Shown one piece after another: positions 1 to 7,558 of a DNA stretch of 14,655 nucleotides. The position numbers and the translations under genes were made by a program. Position 1 is the first letter of the stretch. The number at the start of each line of letters is the position of its first letter. Origin of the DNA: Sphingomonadaceae bacterium (GTDB lineage: Bacteria > Pseudomonadota > Alphaproteobacteria > Sphingomonadales > Sphingomonadaceae); contig JAEMTM010000039.1 in assembly GCA_016462305.1 (NCBI GenBank), forward strand, positions 1-14,655. Direction: 5' to 3'. The notes under the pieces are model-generated. The model searched no databases. It was given only the letters and a program-made list of their open reading frames with translations, and was not told where the DNA came from.

Positions 1-1
1 T

Positions 2-1432
2 TCGCCGCTTAAATCCTATATCAATGGCGCATGGGTCTTGCCTGCGACATCCACGGCAACGGTGGATGCGGTTAATCCTGCTACAGAAGACGTCTGTGCC
101 GTTGTTGCGGTTTGCGGGCCTGATGATGCTGACAGGGCGGTCCATGCGGCGCGGGCGGCATTTGATGGCTATGCCGCGACCACGCTGGAACACCGGATTG
201 CGTTGGTGGAAAAGCTGATTACCATTTTTGAACGACGCTATGACGAAATGGTCGCGGCCATATCGACCGAGATGGGCGCGCCTTATGACCTGTCTTATGA
301 CGCGCAGGCGGAGAGCGGCCCCGGCCATTTGAAAGCGACGGTTAAAGCCGTGCGCGAAATGACGTGGGAATATGATGTCGGCACCGATGGCATTGTTACG
401 CATGAGCCCATCGGCGTCTGCGTGCTGATCACGCCGTGGAACTGGCCGATAAATCAGATCGTCTGCAAGGTTGGCCCTGCGCTCATTACCGGCTGCTCTA
501 TGGTGTTGAAACCCAGCGAGATGGCGCCCTTGTCCGCGCAGCTTTTTGCCGAAATGGTCGAAGAGGCGGGTTTCCCGCGCGGCGTGTTCAACATGATCCA
601 CGGCACAGGCGCGTCGGTCGGCGATACGCTGACCCGCCACCCGGAAGTCGACATGATCTCCTTTACCGGATCGACACGGGCGGGCATTCAAATTGCAAAG
701 AACGCAGCCGATACCGTAAAGCGTGTTGCCCAGGAACTGGGTGGAAAATCCGCCAATATCGTCTTTGCGGACAGCGATTTGGAGGCGGCGGTCACGCGCG
801 GCGTTTTGCATTGCTTTGGCAATACCGGCCAATCCTGCAACGCACCGACGCGTATGCTTGTCGAACAGTCGGTCTATGACGCGGCGGTTGCCATTGCGGC
901 CCGTGTTGCAAAAGCGGCAGTGCTTGGCGACCCGATGAAAAAAGGCCCACATTATGGCCCGGTTGTCAGCAAGGCACATTATGACAAGATACAGGGCCTT
1001 ATTCAGGTCGGGATTGATGAAGGTGCACAGCTTGTTGCCGGAGGCACTGGCCGGGCCGAGGGCTTTGATCGCGGCTATTATGTGAAACCCACGGTTTTTG
1101 CCGGCGTCCATAACAAGATGCGTATCGCGCAAGAAGAAGTGTTCGGGCCAGTGCTCGTCCTGATTCCCTTCAAAGACGAAGCAGATGCCATCGCTATCGC
1201 CAATGACTCGCCCTATGGCCTTTATGCCTATGTGCAAACTGGCGACATGGAGCGTGCGCGTCGTGTTGCACGGCACATGCGGGCGGGCGGGGTGAGCATT
1301 AATGGCACAAGCCAGGATTATATGGCGCCGTTTGGGGGCTATAAACAATCGGGCAATGGCCGCGAATATGGCGAGTTTGGCGTTCGCGATTTTCTGGAGA
1401 TTAAATCGATCAGCGGGTTCCGCACGTCATGA
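2..1432 (+). CDS. NAD(P)-dependent aldehyde dehydrogenase (5' partial)
   Basis: Oxidises an aldehyde to the acid with NAD(P)+; cytoplasmic. Translation from base 2 is open from the first codon and begins with a Y-I-N-G-x-W-V segment, the usual ALDH N-terminus, so only a few residues lie outside the window. The TTG at 38 is internal and not the start. Numbering from base 2, the general-base glutamate is E245 in an ELGGK motif and the catalytic cysteine is C279 (codon 836-838) in a GQSC motif; their spacing of 34 residues is the family's. The PWNWP, FTGS and EVFGPV motifs are also intact. Its TGA overlaps the next ATG (ATGA), so it is in an operon with the dehydratase-like and GMC genes. The GMC partner suggests it acts on that enzyme's aldehyde product, perhaps a betaine-aldehyde-like compound. 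The substrate is not readable from sequence. Confidence 0.95.
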   Translation, partial: SPLKSYINGAWVLPATSTATVDAVNPATEDVCAVVAVCGPDDADRAVHAARAAFDGYAATTLEHRIALVEKLITIFERRYDEMVAAISTEMGAPYDLSYDAQAESGPGHLKATVKAVREMTWEYDVGTDGIVTHEPIGVCVLITPWNWPINQIVCKVGPALITGCSMVLKPSEMAPLSAQLFAEMVEEAGFPRGVFNMIHGTGASVGDTLTRHPEVDMISFTGSTRAGIQIAKNAADTVKRVAQELGGKSANIVFADSDLEAAVTRGVLHCFGNTGQSCNAPTRMLVEQSVYDAAVAIAARVAKAAVLGDPMKKGPHYGPVVSKAHYDKIQGLIQVGIDEGAQLVAGGTGRAEGFDRGYYVKPTVFAGVHNKMRIAQEEVFGPVLVLIPFKDEADAIAIANDSPYGLYAYVQTGDMERARRVARHMRAGGVSINGTSQDYMAPFGGYKQSGNGREYGEFGVRDFLEIKSISGFRTS

Positions 1433-2616
1433 AGCTGACCGACATCGAAACCTTTGTCGTCGGCAATCCGCCGCCGCATTTTGGCGGACGCTATTTTGTC
1501 TTCGTCAAGATAACGACCGATAGCGGTGTGTCGGGTATCGGTGAAGCCTATTGCGTGCCGTTCGAACCCCATCTTGTCGCCAAAATGATAGAGGATGTGT
1601 TTGCGCGTTATGTCGCGGGCAATGACCCGCACGACATCGAAAATATGTGGCGCAGAGTGTATTCCAGCGGCTTTACCCAGCATCCCGATTTGACGCTGAT
1701 GGGTGTTTTGTCGGCGCTCGAAATGGCGTGTTGGGACATCATCGGCAAAGCGGCGAACAAGCCAGTTTACAAATTGCTTGGCGGGCAGGTGCATGAACGA
1801 TTGCGCGCCTACACCTATATCTATCCGCGACCCGGCGATACAAAAGACGTATATCACGACCCTGATTTGGCGGCGGAGCGGTCGGCGGAATATTTGGCCC
1901 AAGGCTTTACCGCATTGAAATTTGATCCAGCAGGTCCCTATTCGGCGTTTGATGGGCGGCAATTGTCGTTGGAAGCGCTTGATCTGTGCGAACGCTTTGC
2001 AAAATCTTTGCGCGAAGCGGTCGGTATGAAAGCCGACCTTTTGTTTGGCACGCATGGCCAAATGACGGCGGCGGGTGCAATTCGCCTTGCCAAGCGGCTA
2101 GAGCCTTATGACCCTTTGTGGTTGGAAGAACCTGTGCCGCCCGATGCGCCCGATGAAATGGCCAAGGTGGCAAGGGCAACCTCGATCCCTATTGCAACGG
2201 GCGAACGATTGACCACCAAATATGATTTTGCACGGCTGTTGCGCGCGGGCGCGGCGGCGATTTTGCAAATGAATCTTGGCCGGGTCGGTGGCATATTGGA
2301 AGCAAAGAAAATCGCCGCCATGGCGGAGGTTGATCATGTCCAGATTGCGCCGCATTTATATTGCGGACCAATTGTCGGCGCGGCCAATATCCAGATTGCG
2401 ACCTGTTCGCCCAACTTCCTGATCCTTGAAAGCATTGAGAGTTGGGGCGGGTTTCATTCCGACATTCTGAAATCGCCGATCCGTTTTGAAGACGGTCATG
2501 TCATTCCGTCAACTGCGCCGGGCTTAGGGGTCGAATTGAACGAAGAACTGGCGCGCGCCAACCCATATATGGGCGATATGCTTCACCTCGAAATGACGCA
2601 GCACCCGGTTCAGTGA
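1429..2616 (+). CDS. enolase-superfamily (mandelate racemase/muconate lactonizing) enzyme, sugar-acid-dehydratase-like
   Basis: 395 aa, full family length: N-terminal capping domain (about 1-125) and beta/alpha barrel (about 130-360). The family removes a proton alpha to a carboxylate using a divalent metal, giving racemisation, cycloisomerisation or dehydration. Seen: K164 in a LKFD segment, H209 in GTHGQ, E233/E234 in LEEP, E259 in ATGER, H309 in APH and E334. Aligned by eye to galactonate dehydratase as I recall it, the overall register fits well. However, the first metal-ligand Asp (DxH) falls on G207, and the Asp of the His-Asp dyad falls on N282 (QMN instead of QPD). It may be a distinct subfamily with a changed active site. 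The ATG overlaps the ALDH stop by 4 bases and its stop overlaps the GMC start, so the three genes are translated together. Family is certain; reaction is unknown. Confidence 0.93.
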   Translation: MKLTDIETFVVGNPPPHFGGRYFVFVKITTDSGVSGIGEAYCVPFEPHLVAKMIEDVFARYVAGNDPHDIENMWRRVYSSGFTQHPDLTLMGVLSALEMACWDIIGKAANKPVYKLLGGQVHERLRAYTYIYPRPGDTKDVYHDPDLAAERSAEYLAQGFTALKFDPAGPYSAFDGRQLSLEALDLCERFAKSLREAVGMKADLLFGTHGQMTAAGAIRLAKRLEPYDPLWLEEPVPPDAPDEMAKVARATSIPIATGERLTTKYDFARLLRAGAAAILQMNLGRVGGILEAKKIAAMAEVDHVQIAPHLYCGPIVGAANIQIATCSPNFLILESIESWGGFHSDILKSPIRFEDGHVIPSTAPGLGVELNEELARANPYMGDMLHLEMTQHPVQ

Positions 2617-4238
2617 CGGAAGAATTCGACTATATCATCGTCGGCGCAGGCACGGCGGGTTGTGTGCTGGCCAACCGGCTAACTGAAGATGGCAAATATA
2701 GCGTCTTGTTGCTTGAGGCAGGCGGTAGCGATTGGTCGATCTGGATTCAAATGCCCATTGGCTATGGCCGCACCTTTTTTGATAAGCGGATTAACTGGAT
2801 GTACGATACCGAGCCGGTTGCGGCGCTTGGGGACAGGCGAAGCTACTGGCCGCGCGGCAAGGTGATTGGCGGGTCTGGTTCGATCAATGCCATGGTCTAT
2901 GTGCGCGGGCAGCCGCATGATTTCGATGACTGGAAAGCCTTAGGCAATGACGGCTGGGGCTGGGACGATGTAGTGCCCTATTTCAAAAAGTCAGAGGATT
3001 TCGACTGGCATAGCGCACATCATGGCCAAGGCGGGCCGCAGCATGTTACCGATGTTTCGCCATTTGCGCATCCGGTCTGCCGCAGCTTCATTGAGTCGGC
3101 GCAGGCATTGGGCTTTCCTGCCAGCAGTGACTTCAACGGCGGCAGGCCAGAGGGCGTAGGCTATTATCAAATTAACACGCGCGGCGGTTGGCGTGCGTCA
3201 ACCGCCAACGCATTCTTGCATCCGGCGCGAAAGCGCAAAACGTTGACGCTTCAGACATTAGCGCATGTTTCACGCATATTGTTCGAAGGACGACGCGCAG
3301 TAGGCGTTGCATACACGTGCAAAGGCGCAAACAAAGAGGCGAAGGCGCGGCGCGAGATCATCCTTTCGGGCGGCGCGATTAATTCGCCCCAATTGCTCAT
3401 GCTGTCGGGTATTGGACCTGCAAACCATTTGAAAAATGTCGGCGTTACGCCGTTGATGGATGCAAAAGCGGTGGGCCGTAACTTGCAGGACCATATTGCC
3501 GTGTCCTATTTCTACAAGGTCCGCACGGCAACGTTGAACGATGTACTCCACCCGTTGCTGGGCAAATTGCGGGCGGGTTTGCGTTATGTCGCAGACCGGG
3601 CAGGACCGTTGTCGTTGAGCGTCAATCAAAGTGGCGGGTTCGTGCGCAGCGATGCGACCAAAGAGCACCCCAATTTGCAGCTATATTTTAGCCCGGTCAG
3701 CTACACCAAGACCCCCTTGTCGGAACGCAAACTGCTGAATCCCGATCCATTTTCGGCATTTTTGCTGTCGCACAACCCCTGCCGCCCGACCAGTCGGGGG
3801 CATATTGAACTTAAAGGTTCGAACTCTTCCGAACATCCTGCCATCCATCCCAATTATCTGGCAACGCAGGCGGACATTGACGACGTATTGGCCGGCAATC
3901 GGATACTGCGCCAGCTCGCGGCGACCAAGCCGCTTGCCGATATTATAACCGAGGAGCTTATCCCGGGCACCGAGGTTGATGGTGATGAAGCCCTGTTGGC
4001 GGACTTTCGCGCCCGCGCCGACACGGTGTATCATCCGACAAGCAGTTGTATGATGGGGACAGACCCCGCCACTTCGGTGGTTGACGCGCGCTTACGCGTG
4101 CACAATGTTGAGGGCTTGCGGGTGGTCGATGCGTCGGTGTTTCCGACTATTACATCAGGAAATACCAACGCACCAACGGTCATGGTCGCGGAAAAGGGCG
4201 CTGCGATGATTTTGGAAGACGCGAAATTGATGCGTTAA
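2613..4238 (+). CDS. GMC-family FAD oxidoreductase (choline dehydrogenase-like)
   Basis: 541 aa, close to the usual 530-560 aa of choline-dehydrogenase-type enzymes. Oxidises a primary or secondary alcohol to an aldehyde or ketone with bound FAD. Seen: Rossmann GAGTAG at 11-16 with an acidic E36 (LLLEAG); GMC signature 1 at about 81-100 (RGKVIGGSGSINAMVYVRG); signature 2 at about 252-269 (SGGAINSPQLLMLSGIGP). Near the C-terminus are the catalytic His H474 in YHPTSSC and the Asn pair N517/N519 in SGNTNAPT. The start is GTG at 2613, overlapping the previous TGA as GTGA. The alternative, a much later ATG, would remove the FAD site. With the upstream ALDH it forms a two-step alcohol-to-acid pair, as in choline to betaine, but this is not a canonical betIBA layout and the enolase-family gene between them is unusual. 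Substrate unknown. Confidence 0.95.
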   Translation: MTEEFDYIIVGAGTAGCVLANRLTEDGKYSVLLLEAGGSDWSIWIQMPIGYGRTFFDKRINWMYDTEPVAALGDRRSYWPRGKVIGGSGSINAMVYVRGQPHDFDDWKALGNDGWGWDDVVPYFKKSEDFDWHSAHHGQGGPQHVTDVSPFAHPVCRSFIESAQALGFPASSDFNGGRPEGVGYYQINTRGGWRASTANAFLHPARKRKTLTLQTLAHVSRILFEGRRAVGVAYTCKGANKEAKARREIILSGGAINSPQLLMLSGIGPANHLKNVGVTPLMDAKAVGRNLQDHIAVSYFYKVRTATLNDVLHPLLGKLRAGLRYVADRAGPLSLSVNQSGGFVRSDATKEHPNLQLYFSPVSYTKTPLSERKLLNPDPFSAFLLSHNPCRPTSRGHIELKGSNSSEHPAIHPNYLATQADIDDVLAGNRILRQLAATKPLADIITEELIPGTEVDGDEALLADFRARADTVYHPTSSCMMGTDPATSVVDARLRVHNVEGLRVVDASVFPTITSGNTNAPTVMVAEKGAAMILEDAKLMR

Positions 4239-4243
4239 TTTTA

Positions 4244-4273
4244 TTTACCAGTCCTTTTCTGCTGTGCTATTCT
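4244..4273 (+). promoter_or_regulatory. possible sigma-70-like promoter for the LysR gene
   Basis: In the 69-base gap after the GMC gene, TTTACC (4244-4249) and TATTCT (4268-4273) are separated by 18 bases. Both are imperfect hexamers. The gap has no convincing terminator, so read-through from the upstream operon is equally possible. Confidence 0.3.
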
Positions 4274-4292
4274 CCTGCGACTGCGCGAATCC

Positions 4293-4300
4293 GGGGAGGG
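4293..4300 (+). promoter_or_regulatory. strong ribosome binding site of the LysR gene
   Basis: GGGGAGGG lies 7 bases before the ATG at 4308 and fixes that start. It is much stronger than the sites of the overlapped upstream genes. Confidence 0.7.
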
Positions 4301-4307
4301 AGTAGCG

Positions 4308-5243
4308 ATGCATCCGAAGATTGACCTTAAGCAATTGCCGCCTTTGAAAGCGCTTAAAGGCTTTGAAGCAGCGACGCGTCACCAAAGCATCCGCGACGCG
4401 GCAGATGAGCTTTGCCTGACGCATCCTGCGGTCAGCCATCAAGTTCAACTTATCGAAGATGCGCTGGGCGTTACTTTGTTCGTTCAAGAAGGGCGCCATA
4501 TTGTTTCGACCGAAGAGGGAAAGGTGCTGTACCCTTATGTGCGAGCGGCGTTTGAATCCTTGCTGGAGGGCGTGGAAGAAGTGCATCGCAATGCCCTGGA
4601 TAAGCCGCTTCGGGTGCAAACCTATGTGACGGCATCCATCCGCTGGCTTGCAAAGCGCGTGCCCCAATTTCTGGCCGACCATCCCGAAATCAAACTTACG
4701 CTTAATACCTGCGCGGTTGAATGGGAATTTGACGATGTGCATGCTGATGTTGGGTTGGTCTATTGCGCAACCGAACCCGACCCGGCCAAGTTTCATTGGG
4801 TGCCGCTATATGAATATGCGCTATTCCCAGTATGCAGTCCTGAGGTGGCAGCAGCCATGGGGCAAAATCCCGCCGCAGAACAATTGATGACCAAACCTCT
4901 GGTCGCCATTTACACTGAAGTGCAAAACTGGGAGACTTGGTTTGCTTCTGCTGGCGCTGCGTTCGAACCTTCGGTGCCGTATCTGATGGTGGACACCTTG
5001 GCTGTTGCGCTTGAAATGGCGCTAAATGGTGAGGGGATTGCTCTGGTCAATGGCCCGTTTGTGGATCAGGATTTGGCCGCAGGACGGCTGGTGCAGCCTA
5101 TCGCCCACAAGGCCGTATGTCCCGGCGCGTGGGGATTGATCTGCCGCAAAGATATGCGGGAAAACCCACGAATCCGGACTTTCATGGATTGGGTGTATAA
5201 AAATGTCGCAGATAGCCAGTCGGCAAGCGTTGTGGCTATTTAG
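4308..5243 (+). CDS. LysR-type transcriptional regulator (GcvA-like)
   Basis: 311 aa, standard LysR length. The N-terminal winged helix-turn-helix spans about 12-75: a KGFEAATRHQSI helix, then AADELCLTHPAVSHQV as the recognition region (about 31-46), then LGVTLF at 53-58 and an EEGK at 69-72. This spacing and wording are typical of the GcvA group. The rest is the periplasmic-binding-protein-like effector domain. It has its own strong Shine-Dalgarno and a possible promoter, and follows the GMC operon in the same direction, so it probably controls that operon and perhaps the demethylase operon at 7559. That target assignment is inferred from position only. Its last four bases overlap the 3' end of the convergent dehydrogenase. 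The effector cannot be read from sequence. Confidence 0.93.
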   Translation: MHPKIDLKQLPPLKALKGFEAATRHQSIRDAADELCLTHPAVSHQVQLIEDALGVTLFVQEGRHIVSTEEGKVLYPYVRAAFESLLEGVEEVHRNALDKPLRVQTYVTASIRWLAKRVPQFLADHPEIKLTLNTCAVEWEFDDVHADVGLVYCATEPDPAKFHWVPLYEYALFPVCSPEVAAAMGQNPAAEQLMTKPLVAIYTEVQNWETWFASAGAAFEPSVPYLMVDTLAVALEMALNGEGIALVNGPFVDQDLAAGRLVQPIAHKAVCPGAWGLICRKDMRENPRIRTFMDWVYKNVADSQSASVVAI

Positions 5244-6193
5244 CGTTTGGGAACGACCTCGTAACCCGGCTCTTCGGGTTCATCATCGACCATATCGGCA
5301 GGAAAGCCCGTGCCCAACACTTTAATGCCCAGCGGTTCTTCGTAGCGGCGGATGATATTGGGTGAAAACTCACGTGGGCCATAGGCTGCCTCACCCTCTT
5401 TGAATATCTTTACGATAAGCGGCGATAGCTCAACGGGCACATGGGCAGCATGGGCGATTTTGTCGAACAGGCCGACATCCTTGCTGACCAGATCCATCGT
5501 AAAGTTGATGTCGCGGCTTCCGTTCAGGATAACCTGACTTTCGGTTTCATGGACAAAGCTGTTGCCGGATGAAATCCGGATCGCTTCATATGTTGTGTTC
5601 ATATCAAGGCCGATGGCCTTGCATGTCGTCAACGCCTCCGCCAGCGCAACCAGATGCACGGTGCATAGATAGTTCGTCATCACCTTTAGTTGCGATGCGG
5701 TGCCCAGATCGCCTGTATGCAATATGCGGCGTCCCATCGTTGTCAAAACAGGCAGAACACATTCGAACGCGGCACGTGGGCCGCCAGCGAAAATCGCGAT
5801 ATTTCCCGTGTCGGCGCGGTGACAGCCGCCGGAGACAGGGCATTCCATAAACATCGCACCGCGCGCTTCGACGAGCGCGCCGAGCCGGATGATTTCACTA
5901 TAATCGGTGGTGCTCATTTCCAGCCACACTTGCCCCGGGCGCATCGCTTGCAAAAAGCCATCTTCGCCCTCTGCCACGGCCGCACTGGCGGCAGGCGATG
6001 GCAGGCAGGTGACGATTAAATCAACAGCCTCACCTAATGCTTTCGGGGAGGGTGCCGACGATGCACCTCGCGCAACATATTCGGCGACCAACGCGTCATC
6101 AAGATCACGGACCGTTACATCATGTCCGTTACGTATCAGGCTTCCCGCCAGTTTCCCGCCGACATTGCCAAGCCCGATAAATCCGATTTTCAT
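5240..6193 (-). CDS. beta-hydroxyacid dehydrogenase (3-hydroxyisobutyrate / tartronate-semialdehyde reductase family)
   Basis: 317 aa from the ATG at 6193, a little longer than the usual 290-300. Interconverts a beta-hydroxyacid and its semialdehyde with NAD(P). Seen, numbered from this ATG: MKIGFIGLGNVG with the GxGxxG dinucleotide site at 6-11; an Asp (D30) ending strand 2, favouring NAD over NADP; substrate-binding CPVSGG at about 118-123; and catalytic K170 with N174 in the QLKVMTN helix. The extra length is an acidic, proline-rich C-terminal tail. A TTG at 6214 would add seven residues with a GGCGGG upstream. I prefer the ATG because family members begin directly with MKIGFIGLG. The 3' end overlaps the LysR gene by 4 bases, tail to tail. 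Likely substrates are small semialdehydes; malonate semialdehyde/3-hydroxypropionate would suit the aminotransferase at the right edge, but this is inference. Confidence 0.92.
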   Translation of the reverse strand: MKIGFIGLGNVGGKLAGSLIRNGHDVTVRDLDDALVAEYVARGASSAPSPKALGEAVDLIVTCLPSPAASAAVAEGEDGFLQAMRPGQVWLEMSTTDYSEIIRLGALVEARGAMFMECPVSGGCHRADTGNIAIFAGGPRAAFECVLPVLTTMGRRILHTGDLGTASQLKVMTNYLCTVHLVALAEALTTCKAIGLDMNTTYEAIRISSGNSFVHETESQVILNGSRDINFTMDLVSKDVGLFDKIAHAAHVPVELSPLIVKIFKEGEAAYGPREFSPNIIRRYEEPLGIKVLGTGFPADMVDDEPEEPGYEVVPKR

Positions 6194-6230
6194 GGTTGCA
6201 CCCAGTTTTTTCAAAAAGCGTTACCCGCCG

Positions 6231-6276
6231 ATTGAAAAAGTTAGAGCGCCGTCGATGCCTGGCCACAATTGAAAAA
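6231..6276. repeat. short direct repeat ATTGAAAAA x2
   Basis: ATTGAAAAA occurs at 6231-6239 and 6268-6276 in the 122-base gap between two minus-strand genes, upstream of the beta-hydroxyacid dehydrogenase. Start-to-start spacing is 37 bases. It could be a regulator half-site or promoter material, but a 9-base AT-rich repeat can also arise by chance. Confidence 0.3.
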
Positions 6277-6337
6277 TTTGGCCGATTGGGTGAATTATTT
6301 TGCTATTCCTGCGCCAAAGGAAGCGTGACTGGCTGTT

Positions 6338-7120
6338 TTAGCACACGTCGTAACCAAGCTTTGCAGATAATGCCTCGGCCAGCCGAGTCCGCGCAAGGGC
6401 GCACACAAGTTTACGGTCAGCAAGCGCGCCGGGGTCGAACGGTTCGAGGAAATGCACACCCACATCATAGCTGCCGGGCCGCGTAAAGGCGCGCCACGCA
6501 CTTTCCCAGCCGGTTTCTTCGCCCAGCCAAGCTATCTCTGGGCCATCATTGCCGAAATCGAGCAACACAGGTTGAATCATCATGGGTTTGGGTGGCGGAG
6601 CCAAGGTCGCAAACAAGGATTGTTTGAACGGCAAAAGCCCACGGCCATCGGACGTTGTGCCTTCTGGAAACAGCGTTACGGACCAATTTTCCGCAATTGC
6701 TTCGCGCAATTCGGCCACTTGCTGGGCGACATTTTGCTTTTCGGTGCGGCTGATGAAAATGGTGCGGTTCAGTTTTGCGAGCCAGCCAATCAATGGCCAA
6801 TCCCTAACGCCATCCTGCGCCACAAAAGAAGAGCCGGTGATCCCCGCCAAGATCGGAATATCGTGCCACGAGATATGGTTGGCGACAAAGAATACGTCTT
6901 TGCGTAATGGATTTCCGTAAACCGTTACGCGTGCGCCCAGTGCGCGTGCGCAAATGCGCAGGAACAGCATAGCCCATGGCGATGGTAGTTTCAGCAGATG
7001 CCAGACGAGGTGCAATGGTAACAAAACCGCCAAGGGTAAAGCGATCCAAAGCACCCGGAACGCGCACAGGACAGAGGCCTGAAAATCTAACTTCCGGATC
7101 GCAATGGAAATGGTCGCCAT
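6338..7120 (-). CDS. 1-acyl-sn-glycerol-3-phosphate acyltransferase family (PlsC-like)
   Basis: 260 aa, normal for the family. Transfers an acyl chain to a lysophospholipid or glycerolipid at the inner membrane. Seen: an N-terminal hydrophobic stretch (about 18-42) that would anchor it in the membrane; the HX4D catalytic motif as H82 to D87 in NHISWHD; the NRTIFISR block at 118-125; and the FPEGT phosphate-binding motif at 151-155. The ATG at 7120 is preceded on this strand by GTGAAG. It lies 62 bases downstream of the short-chain dehydrogenase remnant. Nothing links it to the amine or alcohol catabolic genes; it may be a housekeeping lipid gene or an ornithine-lipid acyltransferase (OlsA-like), which sequence alone cannot separate. 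Confidence 0.92.
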   Translation of the reverse strand: MATISIAIRKLDFQASVLCAFRVLWIALPLAVLLPLHLVWHLLKLPSPWAMLFLRICARALGARVTVYGNPLRKDVFFVANHISWHDIPILAGITGSSFVAQDGVRDWPLIGWLAKLNRTIFISRTEKQNVAQQVAELREAIAENWSVTLFPEGTTSDGRGLLPFKQSLFATLAPPPKPMMIQPVLLDFGNDGPEIAWLGEETGWESAWRAFTRPGSYDVGVHFLEPFDPGALADRKLVCALARTRLAEALSAKLGYDVC

Positions 7121-7182
7121 TGAACTTCACTTTGCTGTTAAGACAACATCTCTAACCGCAGGGGCGTAGATGACAACTGTGA

Positions 7183-7395
7183 CTATGCTATGACGATATA
7201 AGGGCGGCGGCGTTTGTGCAAGGCGATGCAAAAATCCTTCAACATTCCTTGGCCGGCCTCGTCCATTTCGGTTTTGATCCAGCCGGGAGATATAGCGTTG
7301 ACGCGCACGCCGTGACCGCCCCATTCGGCGGCAAATGTCTTTGCGGTCCTATGGCCGCCCCCTTTTGCAGCACCCGTCACCAATATAACCCGCAT
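7183..7395 (-). pseudogene. internally deleted short-chain dehydrogenase/reductase remnant
   Basis: A 70-codon frame starting MRVILVTGAAKGGG, the N-terminal strand and glycine-rich coenzyme loop of an SDR. It runs through TAKTFAAEW and continues at once into GGHGVRVNAISPGWIKTEM, which in intact SDRs lies about 130-150 residues further on, after the catalytic Ser-Tyr-Lys. The catalytic core is therefore missing, and the last dozen residues (to PYIVIA) do not look like an SDR C-terminus. The usual Ile of the GxxxGIG loop is Gly. Both fused pieces would normally contain an Ala-Ala-Glu, so deletion between short repeats at that point is likely. A good Shine-Dalgarno remains (complement of 7400-7406, GAAGGTG, 4 bases before the ATG), so a short non-catalytic peptide might still be made. 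Confidence 0.8.
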
Positions 7396-7505
7396 GTTTC
7401 ACCTTCACATCAGAATATTACATTGCCGTCCTTACAGAGACCGGCGGTTTGTGATCCAAAAATTTTTTTAACCGATCCCGTCATATTCCCCATTTGTGCC
7501 TGACC

Positions 7506-7527
7506 TTGAACCCGCCCTAAGGTTCGA
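7506..7527 (+). promoter_or_regulatory. inverted repeat / hairpin upstream of the demethylase operon
   Basis: TTGAACC (7506-7512) pairs with GGTTCGA (7521-7527) across an 8-base spacer, with one T-G wobble, 31 bases before the ATG. It may be an operator dyad or a 5' UTR hairpin; no T-run follows, so it is not an intrinsic terminator. Confidence 0.45.
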
Positions 7528-7541
7528 CGGAGTTAATGCCT

Positions 7542-7548
7542 AAAGGAG
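7542..7548 (+). promoter_or_regulatory. ribosome binding site of the first demethylase gene
   Basis: AAAGGAG, 10 bases before the ATG at 7559; supports that start, since the Rossmann strand begins only five residues later. Confidence 0.65.
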
Positions 7549-7558
7549 CACGGCTGTC

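Larger units (their letters stand above)
7396..7558. promoter_or_regulatory. divergent control region between the SDR remnant and the demethylase operon
   Basis: 163 non-coding bases. They contain an A/T block (about 7458-7470, A-run followed by T-run) and, nearer the plus-strand genes, an inverted repeat described separately. No -35/-10 pair on either strand is good enough to mark. Being the only sizeable gap before the 6-kb operon, it should hold that operon's promoter and operator. Confidence 0.55.

Noticed and set aside
38..40. TTG as the start of the aldehyde dehydrogenase
   Set aside because: The frame is open to the window edge and the upstream residues match the conserved ALDH N-terminus, so the real start is outside.
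1339..2061. 240-codon open frame on the minus strand
   Set aside because: Shadow across the ALDH/enolase-family junction; no recognisable domain.
2..4238. Canonical choline-to-betaine bet operon
   Set aside because: There is no betI-type TetR regulator, the gene order differs, and an enolase-family gene lies between the ALDH and GMC genes; only a general resemblance can be claimed.
6191..6214. TTG at 6214 as the start of the beta-hydroxyacid dehydrogenase
   Set aside because: Adds seven residues before the canonical MKIGFIGLG; the ATG at 6193 fits the family better, though the TTG cannot be fully excluded.
7127..7324. 65-codon minus-strand frame overlapping the SDR remnant
   Set aside because: Checked as a possible frameshifted continuation of the SDR, but its translation shows no SDR motif.
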